NCBI RefSeq assembly: GCF_000494755.1
Contig: NC_022657.1
Coordinates: 5,618,001-5,682,000 of the forward strand
DNA: 64,000 nucleotides
Direction of reading: 5' to 3'
Origin: Amorphoplanes friuliensis DSM 7358
Lineage (GTDB): Bacteria > Actinomycetota > Actinomycetes > Mycobacteriales > Micromonosporaceae
A program made the position numbers and the translations under genes. The first letter of the stretch is position 1. Each line of letters starts with the position of its first letter. Positions 26,360 to 33,772 of the stretch are shown one piece after another. The notes beneath the pieces were generated by a model, which worked only from the letters and a program-made list of their open reading frames with translations, was not told the origin of the DNA and searched no databases.

Positions 26360-27193
26360 TCAGATGATGGCCGGTGCGAGCTTCGGGTACGCGTCCGGGC
26401 GCCGGTCCCGCAGGTGGCCCATCGACCGCCGGGCCGTGGTCAGAGCCTCGGTGACCGCCACGTCGGCGACGGCCATACCGGGCGCGGTGCCCGTGGTCGC
26501 GAGCACGTCGCCGCCCGGATCGACCACTTTGGCGCTGCACACGAACCGCAACGACCCGAAGGTGCCGGACTGGTTGGCCGACACCCAGACGACCTGGTTC
26601 TCCAGGGCCCGGGCCCGGTCGAAGAGGTCGAAGCGGCGGGTCCACCGGTCGTCGGCCAGATCCGCCGGTGCGTCCGTGCGGCTGCCCGGCCACGCCGACA
26701 CACACACGATGATCTCGGCGCCGTCGAGGGCGAGGGACCGCGCGGACTCGGGGAACGCCTTGTCGTAACAGATCAGCAGGCCGAGCCGCCCGACCGGGGT
26801 GTCGAACGCGGCGAACTCGTCGCCGGAGTCGTAACTGGCGTTCTCCCGCAGCGGCTGGTGCACCTTGCGGTGCCGGCCGAGGATCCGGCCGCCGCCGACA
26901 CAGACGACGCTGTTGAACCGCCGCTCACCGTCGGCCTCGCAGAAGCCGGCGCAGACGACCATGTCACCGGCCAGCTCGACCAGCCGTGCGATCTCCGGAC
27001 CGTCGAGGCGCAGCGCCGGTGGCTGATCGGCGCCGCCGTCGAGGTGTGCGAGATAACCACCGAGTGCGGCCTCCGGCAGGGCCAGCAGCTGCACCCCGTC
27101 GGCCCGCGCGGCTCCGATCAGCTTCTCGATCCGCGCGAAGTCGCCTTCCAGATCGCGGTCGAACGCCTCCGCCACCGCCGCCATCCTGATCAT
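26360..27193 (-). CDS. Nit6803-like nitrilase (carbon-nitrogen hydrolase), catalytically intact
   Basis: 277 aa from ATG 27193, overlapping the upstream stop (ATGA). The Glu-Lys-Cys triad is complete: LPEAALGGY (Glu41), GRHRKVHQP (Lys110), LLICYDKAFPE (Cys142). The context (radical SAM, GNAT/AIR-synthase-like, MSMEG_0570/0572-type genes) marks it as the nitrilase of the conserved nitrogen-starvation cluster found in Synechocystis (sll0784), mycobacteria and pseudomonads. In those it hydrolyses nitriles and is linked to cyanide/nitrile nitrogen use. The substrate here is inference. It is paired with an inactive paralogue immediately downstream. Confidence 0.9.
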   Translation of the reverse strand: MIRMAAVAEAFDRDLEGDFARIEKLIGAARADGVQLLALPEAALGGYLAHLDGGADQPPALRLDGPEIARLVELAGDMVVCAGFCEADGERRFNSVVCVGGGRILGRHRKVHQPLRENASYDSGDEFAAFDTPVGRLGLLICYDKAFPESARSLALDGAEIIVCVSAWPGSRTDAPADLADDRWTRRFDLFDRARALENQVVWVSANQSGTFGSLRFVCSAKVVDPGGDVLATTGTAPGMAVADVAVTEALTTARRSMGHLRDRRPDAYPKLAPAII

Positions 27194-28542
27194 GCTGTCC
27201 CCAATCCCGTGACACCAGAGTTGATCGCGTCGGTGAGTTCGCCGTCCGGCCAGCGCAAACGGACACCCTGGCCCGGCACCAGCTCGCCGCAGCCGGCGGT
27301 GACGGCGGGACGCGGGTCGGCGGCACGCTGGTCGCCGGTCGTGAGCATCGCAAAACCGGGGAAACAGCTGAGCCAGTCCCCCATCGACGCGCCTTCGGGC
27401 CGCGGCACCCGCGCGACGTCCAGCACGGCACCGCAGCCGCTCGCCTCGGCCAGCATGCCGAGTGTCCCGGCGATCCCGGCCATGGAGACGTCCTTGGCCG
27501 CCTCCGGCCGGGCCGCACCGACGTACGCCTGCAGCGCGCGCAGCTCGGCGTGGCCGCGGTGACTGGTCGAGTCCCACTGCCGCCCGTGATAGCCGGGTCG
27601 CCAGCGCCCGCCGAGGTCGGCCGTGAGCCGTACCCGGTGGCCGGGTCGTCCTCCGCCACCCGGCACCGGATGGTCCGTCCGGCCCAGCGCCGTCGCCGAC
27701 AGTGACGCAGGCACACCGAGCTGGGTGTGACCACCGAGGACCGGGATCCCGTACGCGTCCGCGGCGCGCCGCAGCCCGCCCAGGATCCGCGCCGCGAACG
27801 CCGCGTCCCGGGCCCCGACGGCGTTGAGCAGCCCGACCGGCTCCGCGCCCATTGCCGCCAGGTCGTTGACGTTGACCAGCACGGCACACCAGCCCGCCCA
27901 GTCCGGGTCACGCTCCACCATGGACGGCAGGATCGCGTCACAGGCGGCGATGAGGTCACTGCCCGGCACGGGCGCGCCGTCGTCACCGGTGAATCCGGCC
28001 GGGGCCAGACCCCGGACCAGGTCACCGAGCGGGTTCTTGGTCGCGGCGGCCAGCGCGGCGAGACGGCCGATCGGCCAGCGCATGAGGAAGTGTGGTTGCC
28101 CGTTCACCGACTGCGGCCGGATCGTCTCCCAGCCGAGGCGGCGGAACATGCGCTCCCGGCGGGACTGCACGGTGGCGTCGAAGCGCAGGGCTCCGGCGTT
28201 CTCCGCGTAGGCGCAGGCTGCGCGTACCAGGGCGGGACCGATGCCCTGCGCACCGCGGACCGCGGGGTCGACGACCAGCCGGCCGCCCACCCACCAGCCG
28301 AGATCCGGTCCCGCGGCGGCGGGACCGACCCGCACGCCGCCGAGCAGCTCGCCGCCGGCGGCCCGCGCGACCAGGACCACCGTGCGCGGGTCGTCGTCGC
28401 GGTCGTCGAGATCGGTGCCCGCGAAGAGCCCCTGGTCCTCGACGAACACCCGGCGCCGCAGGCGGTGATAGTCGCGGAGATCGGCGGCCTGCTCGATCAC
28501 CCAGGGAGCCGACCCCAGCAGCACCGGCACGAGGTCGGTCAT
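27190..28542 (-). CDS. GNAT acetyltransferase fused to AIR synthase-like domain (MSMEG_0567/sll0786 plus sll0787 type)
   Basis: 450 aa from ATG 28542, overlapping the radical SAM stop by 4 nt. Residues 1-165 are a GNAT fold (LRRRVFVEDQGLF; acetyl-CoA loop VRGAQGIGPALVRAACAYA). Residues of about 170-450 resemble PurM/AIR synthase and selenophosphate synthetase (GDDGAPVPGSDLI, LVNVNDLAAMGAEPVGLLNAV, LGGHTQLGVPASLSATALG). The two activities are separate genes in cyanobacteria. The reaction in the cluster is unknown; an ATP-dependent activation coupled to acyl transfer is inference. Confidence 0.88.
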   Translation of the reverse strand: MTDLVPVLLGSAPWVIEQAADLRDYHRLRRRVFVEDQGLFAGTDLDDRDDDPRTVVLVARAAGGELLGGVRVGPAAAGPDLGWWVGGRLVVDPAVRGAQGIGPALVRAACAYAENAGALRFDATVQSRRERMFRRLGWETIRPQSVNGQPHFLMRWPIGRLAALAAATKNPLGDLVRGLAPAGFTGDDGAPVPGSDLIAACDAILPSMVERDPDWAGWCAVLVNVNDLAAMGAEPVGLLNAVGARDAAFAARILGGLRRAADAYGIPVLGGHTQLGVPASLSATALGRTDHPVPGGGGRPGHRVRLTADLGGRWRPGYHGRQWDSTSHRGHAELRALQAYVGAARPEAAKDVSMAGIAGTLGMLAEASGCGAVLDVARVPRPEGASMGDWLSCFPGFAMLTTGDQRAADPRPAVTAGCGELVPGQGVRLRWPDGELTDAINSGVTGLGTA

Positions 28543-29591
28543 CCGCCGGCCGCCTGAAGAACGCCGCAGGCACCACACGCTGCGCAGCCTGCCTTCTGGT
28601 CGGCGCCGAGCATGCCTGCCTCGCGGAGGAGGGCGGCGACGCGGGCCGAGATGTCGCGGACCAGCGAGGGTGCCGGTCCGGGGATGCCGTCGCGGCGGGC
28701 GAGAGTGCCGGTCATCGGGCGGAACGGCACCACGAACGGGTAGACGCCGCGGGCGATCAGCTTGCCGGCGCCCTCGACCAGGTCGTCCGGGTCCTCACCC
28801 AGCCCGATCAGCAGGTAGGTCGAGACCTGGTTGCGGCCGAAGACCGCGACCGCCCGGTCCCAGGCCGCCTCGTACTCGGCCATCGGCACGGAACCCTTGC
28901 CGGGCATCCATTTGCGACGGATGGTGTCGTCGAGGGCCTCCACGTGGATCCCGATCGAGGAGGCGCCCGCGGCGTGGAGGTCGTCGATGACGTCGAGGTC
29001 ACCAGGAGGCTCGATCTGCACCTGGATCGGCAGGCCGGGCACTGCTTCCAGGACGGCCCGCACCGAGCGGACCAGGTTTCGGGCGCCACGGTCCGGGCCG
29101 GTCGTGGTGCCCGTGGTCATGACCATCTGCTTGACGCCGTCGAGGCGTACGGCGGCTTCCGCGACCTCGGCCAGCTGGGCCGGTGTCTTGGCCGCGATCG
29201 TCGAGCCCGACCGCAGGGACTCCTCGATGGTGCAGAAACGGCAGCGCTGCTCCTCGGCGTACCGGATGCAGGTCTGGACCACGGTGGTGGCCAGGACGTC
29301 CCGGCCGTGGAGCCGGGCGATCTGCTCGTAGCGCACGCCGTCGGCGGTGGTCAGGTCGTAGAACTGCGGTCGCCGGACGACCTGCAGCGACAGGCCGGTG
29401 TCGGTCTCGCCGAGCCAGACCTTGTCGTCGCGGATCTCGTAGGGGCTGTCGGGGTTGATCGGCAGGGCGGCGTTGGCGCCGTTGATGACCAGGTGGCCGT
29501 CGTCGCTCGGTCCGGCGCCCGCCGGGCGGCGCACGGGTGTGGCCACCCGTACGCCCCGGACCGCTAGCTCGGCGCGGAAGCCGAGCGTCAT
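28539..29591 (-). CDS. Radical SAM protein, MSMEG_0568 family
   Basis: 350 aa. The [4Fe-4S] cysteine motif is atypical: Cys108-X8-Cys117-X2-Cys120 (TCIRYAEEQRCRFCTIEES) rather than CX3CX2C. The TIM-barrel strands look like a biotin-synthase/lipoyl-synthase-related fold (VKQMVMTTGTTTG, IQVQIEPPGDLDVIDDL, GIHVEALDDTIRRKW). A C-terminal CAACGAC may bind a second cluster. It belongs to the conserved nitrilase cluster; its product is not established. The start overlaps the upstream stop by 1 nt. Confidence 0.88.
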   Translation of the reverse strand: MTLGFRAELAVRGVRVATPVRRPAGAGPSDDGHLVINGANAALPINPDSPYEIRDDKVWLGETDTGLSLQVVRRPQFYDLTTADGVRYEQIARLHGRDVLATTVVQTCIRYAEEQRCRFCTIEESLRSGSTIAAKTPAQLAEVAEAAVRLDGVKQMVMTTGTTTGPDRGARNLVRSVRAVLEAVPGLPIQVQIEPPGDLDVIDDLHAAGASSIGIHVEALDDTIRRKWMPGKGSVPMAEYEAAWDRAVAVFGRNQVSTYLLIGLGEDPDDLVEGAGKLIARGVYPFVVPFRPMTGTLARRDGIPGPAPSLVRDISARVAALLREAGMLGADQKAGCAACGACGVLQAAGG

Positions 29592-30103
29592 CAGAACATG
29601 TAGGTGGAGTTGATGATGGCGCCCTTGCGCGCGTAGTGGATCAACGCGTCTTGAACGTCGAGCGGGTGTGTCGGGATGACACCCTCGATCAGGTCCTCCT
29701 CGCGGGCGCCGTGCAGCGACAGCCCGAAGCGGCAGCAGTAGACCTTGCCGCCCTCGGCCATGAAGGTCTTCAGCGAGTTGTTGATGTTGTGCTCACCGGG
29801 GAACGCCGACGCACCGGTCGTGGGGAAACCACGGGTGGCCAGGCAGTTCAGCGAGCCGGGACCGTAGAAGTAGATGGCCGACTCGAAGCCCTTGCGCAGC
29901 GCCCGGGTCGCCTGGAGCACGGCCACGAAACTGACCGACGACTCGTGCGCGATGCCGTGCACGAGCGTGAAGTAGGTCTCGCCCTCCTCGGCCTTGTAGT
30001 CGGGGAAGACCTTGGTGCCACCGTAGATGCTGGATCCCTCGGCGAGCGCCGGGTGCGGGATCTCGCTCATGCTCTTCTGCTCGAGCTCGGTCAGGTCGGT
30101 CAT
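29591..30103 (-). CDS. MSMEG_0572/sll0783-family nitrogen-starvation protein
   Basis: 170 aa, soluble, recognised by the long conserved core (SSIYGGTKVFPDYKAEEGE, FYGPGSLNCLATRGFPTTG, KVYCCRFGLSLHGARE, INSTYMF at the very end). The family is found almost only in this cluster and is induced by nitrogen starvation in Synechocystis. The fold may be DsrE/peroxiredoxin-like, with a notable CxC-adjacent Cys pair (YCCRFG); the biochemical role is unknown. The ATG at 30103 is 9 bp downstream of the amidohydrolase stop. Confidence 0.88.
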   Translation of the reverse strand: MTDLTELEQKSMSEIPHPALAEGSSIYGGTKVFPDYKAEEGETYFTLVHGIAHESSVSFVAVLQATRALRKGFESAIYFYGPGSLNCLATRGFPTTGASAFPGEHNINNSLKTFMAEGGKVYCCRFGLSLHGAREEDLIEGVIPTHPLDVQDALIHYARKGAIINSTYMF

Positions 30104-30112
30104 GGCTGACTC

Positions 30113-30913
30113 CTATCCGTAGAGTTTCTCGAAGGTCGTGCCGAAGACCGCGGCGGACAGCTCACTGCCGCCGACGGCTGCTTGCACCCGGGCCAGCTCG
30201 CCGGCGTGGTCACCCCACGGCTCGTCGCTGGCGAAGAGCACCCGGTCGTGACCGAGCCCCCGCCGGTCGATCTCCCGGGCCAGCCAGCGCGGGGCGAACC
30301 CGATGGCCCAGGACAGGTCGGTGTAGACCTGTTTGCCGGCGGCGATCCAGTCGAAGAACCGCCCGCCGATCAGCTTGATGTGGCCGCTCATGCCCCCGCC
30401 GAAGTGCACGAGGTGCACCTTGACGTCGTCGCCGTACCGGTCGACCAGCTTGCCCACCTGGTCGATGTCGGAGGCCGCGCCCGGCGAGGTGTGCACGTGG
30501 ACGACCAGGTTGTGCTCGCGGGCCGCTGCGAAGATCGGCTCGAGGCCGGGGTCGTCGACGCTGCCGCCGAGCAGGAAGCTCAGCTTCAACGCCCGGACAC
30601 CGTCCTCGCCGGCCAGTTCCAGGGCTTCGGCGGTGCGTGCGGTGTCCTGCTCCCGCGCGGAAACCCAGAGCCCGCACCGGATCCGGTCGTCACGCTGCGC
30701 CGCCTCGACGACCAGCTCGTTGAAGCCGAACGCCACGTCCGGGTCGGGCACGCCGTAGTTCGGCAGGATCAGCGCGCGCTCGGTCCCCTCCGCGTCGAGA
30801 TCCTTCAGCAGCTCGTCGATGGTCGCCCGGGCGGTCACGTCCGGGTTCACCGGCGGGCCGCCATAAAAGGGGTACGCGGGGAGCACACCCAGATGCCTGT
30901 GCGCGTCGTTCAT
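30113..30913 (-). CDS. Amidohydrolase-2 family metal-dependent hydrolase of the nitrilase cluster
   Basis: 266-aa TIM-barrel amidohydrolase. The metal-site pieces are visible: N-terminal DAHRHLG, VVHVHTSPG, VHLVHFGGGMSGH and the terminal Asp in LFASDEPWGDH. Family members decarboxylate or hydrolyse ring or carboxylate substrates. The start ATG overlaps the stop of the flavin oxidoreductase by 4 nt, so it is translationally coupled in the cluster. Substrate unknown. Confidence 0.82.
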   Translation of the reverse strand: MNDAHRHLGVLPAYPFYGGPPVNPDVTARATIDELLKDLDAEGTERALILPNYGVPDPDVAFGFNELVVEAAQRDDRIRCGLWVSAREQDTARTAEALELAGEDGVRALKLSFLLGGSVDDPGLEPIFAAAREHNLVVHVHTSPGAASDIDQVGKLVDRYGDDVKVHLVHFGGGMSGHIKLIGGRFFDWIAAGKQVYTDLSWAIGFAPRWLAREIDRRGLGHDRVLFASDEPWGDHAGELARVQAAVGGSELSAAVFGTTFEKLYG

Positions 30914-32232
30914 GCGGCAGCCCTCGGGGTGAACCAGTCCAGATCCGGGTACGTCTCGGTGGGCGTACCGGCGAGCCAGCTGACCTCCTCGGTGACACGC
31001 TGACGGCGGGTCGCGGTGACCCGGTCGGCGAGGTACCCGGCGTCACGGGCCACCCCGGCGAACCGCCCCGACCCCCACGTCCACTGCCACGGCAGCCCCA
31101 GGAAGTAGAGCCCCGGGCAGCTGGTGACACCACGGTCGTGCGTCGGGTATCCCCGCCCGTCGAAGACCGGGACCTCGATCCAGCGGTGGTCGCGGTGGTA
31201 CCCGGTGGCCCAGACGACCGCCGAGACGTCACGGACGTCGAGCTCGGCCGGCTCACCCGACGGCTCCCACACGGGAACGTAGCGGTCCTCGGCCGGCGCC
31301 TCGACACCCGCGGCGACGATGTACCGGTCGATGGCGTCCTTGATGCCCTCGGCCACCGCGTCGGCGTTGTCGAGGTTCGCGGCCAGGTCGTCCGCGAACG
31401 ACACGGTCGTGTCGTCGATCGCGCGCAGTCGCCCGTACAGGCGCATCCCGGTGCGGGCAAAGGCCCGCAGGTCGATGTCGCGGCCACCGTCACGGCCGGT
31501 CATGTAGTGGTTGGCCCGCAGCCGCACCTCGTCGGCGTCGGCGAACTCGTCGATGCCCCGCGCGTAGTGGCCCATCTCGTCCAGCCAGGCCAGCGTGTCC
31601 CGGCCCCGGTAGCGCCGGGCGGCCCGCGGCGCGCTGCCGACAGCCAGGTGCACCCGCCGCCCGGCCAGATGCAGGTCCTCGGCGATCTGGCAGCCGGACT
31701 GCCCGGTGCCGACGACCAGGACAGCGCCCTCGGGCAGGCGTTCGGGACTGCGGTACTGCGACGAGTGCAGCTGGGCGACGTCGTCCGGCAACCGCTCGGC
31801 GATCCGCGGCACGGCCGGGTTGTGATAGGGCCCGGTCGCGACGACCACCTGGTCGGCGGTGCAGTTCCCGGCCGTGGTGACCAGATCAAAGACTCCTGAC
31901 GGCGTACGCCGCAGCCGCGTCACCGCCACACCCTCGGCCAGCGGCGGGCCGAACGACGCGGCGTACTTCTCGAGGTACCCCACGACGTCCGCGCCGAGCA
32001 TGAACCCGTCCGGGTCGTCACCGGTGTAGCCGAAGCCGGGCAGCTGACACTGCCAGTTCGGCGTCACCAGGCAGAAGGAGTCCCAGCGCCGCTCACGCCA
32101 CTCGTGACCGACACGCTCCCGCTCGAAGACGACGTGATCGATGCCGCGCTGCCGCAGGTACCAGCTCATCGACAGCCCGGCCTGCCCGCCACCGATGACC
32201 ACGACCGGATGGTGCGTGCCCGCGATCTTCAC
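30910..32232 (-). CDS. MSMEG_0569-family FAD-dependent oxidoreductase
   Basis: 440-aa class B flavoprotein monooxygenase-like enzyme. The FAD-binding motif is VVVIGGGQAGLSMSWYL and the NADPH-binding Rossmann motif is VLVVGTGQSGCQIAEDL. The linker carries ATGPYHNPAVP and the C-terminal part ATGYHRDHRWIEVP. The C-terminal GLPWQWTWGSGRFAGVARDA is typical of the MSMEG_0569 group. It probably oxygenates a nitrogenous or sulfur compound as part of the cluster; the substrate is inferred only. Confidence 0.88.
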   Translation of the reverse strand: MKIAGTHHPVVVIGGGQAGLSMSWYLRQRGIDHVVFERERVGHEWRERRWDSFCLVTPNWQCQLPGFGYTGDDPDGFMLGADVVGYLEKYAASFGPPLAEGVAVTRLRRTPSGVFDLVTTAGNCTADQVVVATGPYHNPAVPRIAERLPDDVAQLHSSQYRSPERLPEGAVLVVGTGQSGCQIAEDLHLAGRRVHLAVGSAPRAARRYRGRDTLAWLDEMGHYARGIDEFADADEVRLRANHYMTGRDGGRDIDLRAFARTGMRLYGRLRAIDDTTVSFADDLAANLDNADAVAEGIKDAIDRYIVAAGVEAPAEDRYVPVWEPSGEPAELDVRDVSAVVWATGYHRDHRWIEVPVFDGRGYPTHDRGVTSCPGLYFLGLPWQWTWGSGRFAGVARDAGYLADRVTATRRQRVTEEVSWLAGTPTETYPDLDWFTPRAAA

Positions 32233-32507
32233 GACTCGATCCCCTCGACGAGGACGTCACCCGTGGGAAAACTGCGGGCATGATCGGCGATCACGGCCAT
32301 CGACCGGGCGGCGTTCGCACACGGGAACCCGTACGCCGCGAGCACCCGGTCGCTGGCGATCGTGAGCGCCTCGCGGCTGCGCCGGACGAAGTCGCCGACC
32401 GGGTACAGCTCCCCGGCCCGGAAGTAGTCCTCGACCACTGTCGAGGGTGAGTAGATCCGCAACGACGGCCCGTCGGGCCAGCGCACCACCACATACCGTT
32501 CCGGCAT
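32229..32507 (-). CDS. MSMEG_0570-family nitrogen-starvation response protein (first gene of operon)
   Basis: 92 aa from ATG 32507; GGAGGTG 6 nt upstream (32514-32520) rules out the in-frame GTG that lies inside it. The small soluble protein shows the family features: VVVRWPDGPSLRIYSPSTVVEDYF, YPVGDFVRRSREALTIASDRV and a conserved Cys in YGFPCANA. Function unknown. It opens the nine-gene minus-strand operon and overlaps the flavoprotein start by 4 nt. Confidence 0.85.
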   Translation of the reverse strand: MPERYVVVRWPDGPSLRIYSPSTVVEDYFRAGELYPVGDFVRRSREALTIASDRVLAAYGFPCANAARSMAVIADHARSFPTGDVLVEGIES

Positions 32508-32556
32508 GCAGAACACCTCCCACCTGCGCTTTCAGGAGCCAGTCAAGGCAGGAGGC

Positions 32557-32572
32557 GTTTCCGCGGAGTTTC
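32557..32572 (-). promoter_or_regulatory. Two GAAAC boxes spaced 11 bp: possible GlnR half-sites
   Basis: Read on the minus strand, upstream of the nitrilase operon, GAAAC-TCCGCG-GAAAC has the 6-nt spacing of actinobacterial GlnR boxes. The adjoining gTnAC elements of the consensus are poor (TTGTT at the expected place), so this is tentative. It lies about 50 bp upstream of the first start codon. Confidence 0.35.
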
Positions 32573-32645
32573 ATCCGGAACAACCGCGCGTTAGATACTC
32601 CTCACTTCGATCCCCTGTGTCCGGCGCATTTCCCGCGTGCTGCGC

Positions 32646-33698
32646 TCACCGCTCGCCGCGTTTCCGATCCTCGCGAGCGAGCGAACCGCCGGCCTCTGCA
32701 ACGTCCGCCTCCGCCCGGGCGATCACCGAACCGACGACGGCTTCGTCGCGTTCCCACCAATCCGCGAAGGTCCCGAGTACCAATGTCCTGGCCAAGATCT
32801 CGTCATGCACCGACAGGCCCGGATCCGGAACGACCTCCCCCAGCGCGGCACGCACCATGAACTCGGTGGCCATCAAGTTCAGGGCGGGATAGAACGCGGC
32901 CTGCGCCGCCGCGGCCAGGTCACTGATCTCCCGCAGGTGAACGGAAGGACTGAAGTGGCGTCGGACAGCAACGACAAATGTCGCCCTGGTGAGGATCGTG
33001 GCGTCGTCCGTGCCCAAATCCTTGAGAACGGACGACAGATGCCTGCGTTCCTCGCTCTTGCGCAGCATGGCGGCACGGATGAACCGGCCGGCCAGCGTCG
33101 AGGGCACAGCGTTCCTGGTGCCACGGCGAGAGCGGCGGGGAGCCGGTATGCCATCGGCCTCCGGTGACGGTACGAGGTCGTCGCTGCTCAGGTACGGCTT
33201 TCTGGTGCGCCGGTGCATCACATCGGGCAGAACCGGTGCATCCGGAGGCCCTTCCGGAGGCACACCGAAGGCACGGCGATCCACCTCGAGCTGCTTCTCG
33301 ACCGCGGCCAGAAGCCCGTCGGCCTGCTCGTCGTCGAGATCGAGGTCGTCGACTAGGGCAAACAGAAGCGCGTACATGATGTCGCCGGCCTCGGCGGGCT
33401 CGACGGATCTGAAGAGCAGGTCTTCGCCCAGGACGCCTCGCAGCACTGCCTCGACACTCGCCGCGGGGAACACGTCGTCTCCGCGGCGGGCGAGGAACTT
33501 CCGGACGAAGACGGTGATCAGACGAAGATCGCCGCGCCCGAACCGCCGCACCGCCGCCAGTACCAGGGCGGTCGGCATGACCTCGGCCCAGAGGGAACCT
33601 TCACCATCGTCGAGGGCGTGCAGCCGACGCCAGGTCTCCTCGTCACCGCGCAGCTCGGCGCTCAGGGTGCGGGCTTCGAGCGACTGCAGAGGAACCAT
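32646..33698 (-). CDS. Hypothetical protein, 350 aa, no recognised family
   Basis: I do not recognise this protein. The start is placed at ATG 33698 because the frame upstream crosses a strong terminator hairpin and then shadows another gene. The protein is soluble, rich in charged residues and largely helical. It has an N-terminal block with LWAEVMPTALVLAAVRRFGRGD, an acidic stretch VDDLDLDDEQAD, a basic segment around APRRSRRGTRNA and a C-terminal block with LSVHDEILARTLVLGTFADWW. The C-terminal sequence could be an antitoxin-like or scaffold domain, but that is a guess. No clear Shine-Dalgarno is visible. It is divergent from nothing obvious and sits alone between the cellulose and nitrilase loci. 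Confidence 0.55.
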   Translation of the reverse strand: MVPLQSLEARTLSAELRGDEETWRRLHALDDGEGSLWAEVMPTALVLAAVRRFGRGDLRLITVFVRKFLARRGDDVFPAASVEAVLRGVLGEDLLFRSVEPAEAGDIMYALLFALVDDLDLDDEQADGLLAAVEKQLEVDRRAFGVPPEGPPDAPVLPDVMHRRTRKPYLSSDDLVPSPEADGIPAPRRSRRGTRNAVPSTLAGRFIRAAMLRKSEERRHLSSVLKDLGTDDATILTRATFVVAVRRHFSPSVHLREISDLAAAAQAAFYPALNLMATEFMVRAALGEVVPDPGLSVHDEILARTLVLGTFADWWERDEAVVGSVIARAEADVAEAGGSLAREDRKRGER

Positions 33699-33725
33699 CG
33701 GGTCATTGTCGACCAGTGACGACAA

Positions 33726-33760
33726 AGAAGCGGCGGTGCCGTTGTGGCACCGCCGCTTCT
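33726..33760 (-). terminator. Intrinsic terminator of the cellulase operon
   Basis: Perfect 15-bp arms (33726-33740, 33746-33760) with a 5-nt loop. On the minus strand the stem is followed by CTTTGTC. It lies 13 bp beyond the stop of the CBM2 protein and just upstream of the next gene. Confidence 0.85.
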
Positions 33761-33772
33761 CGATGCGGTGGA

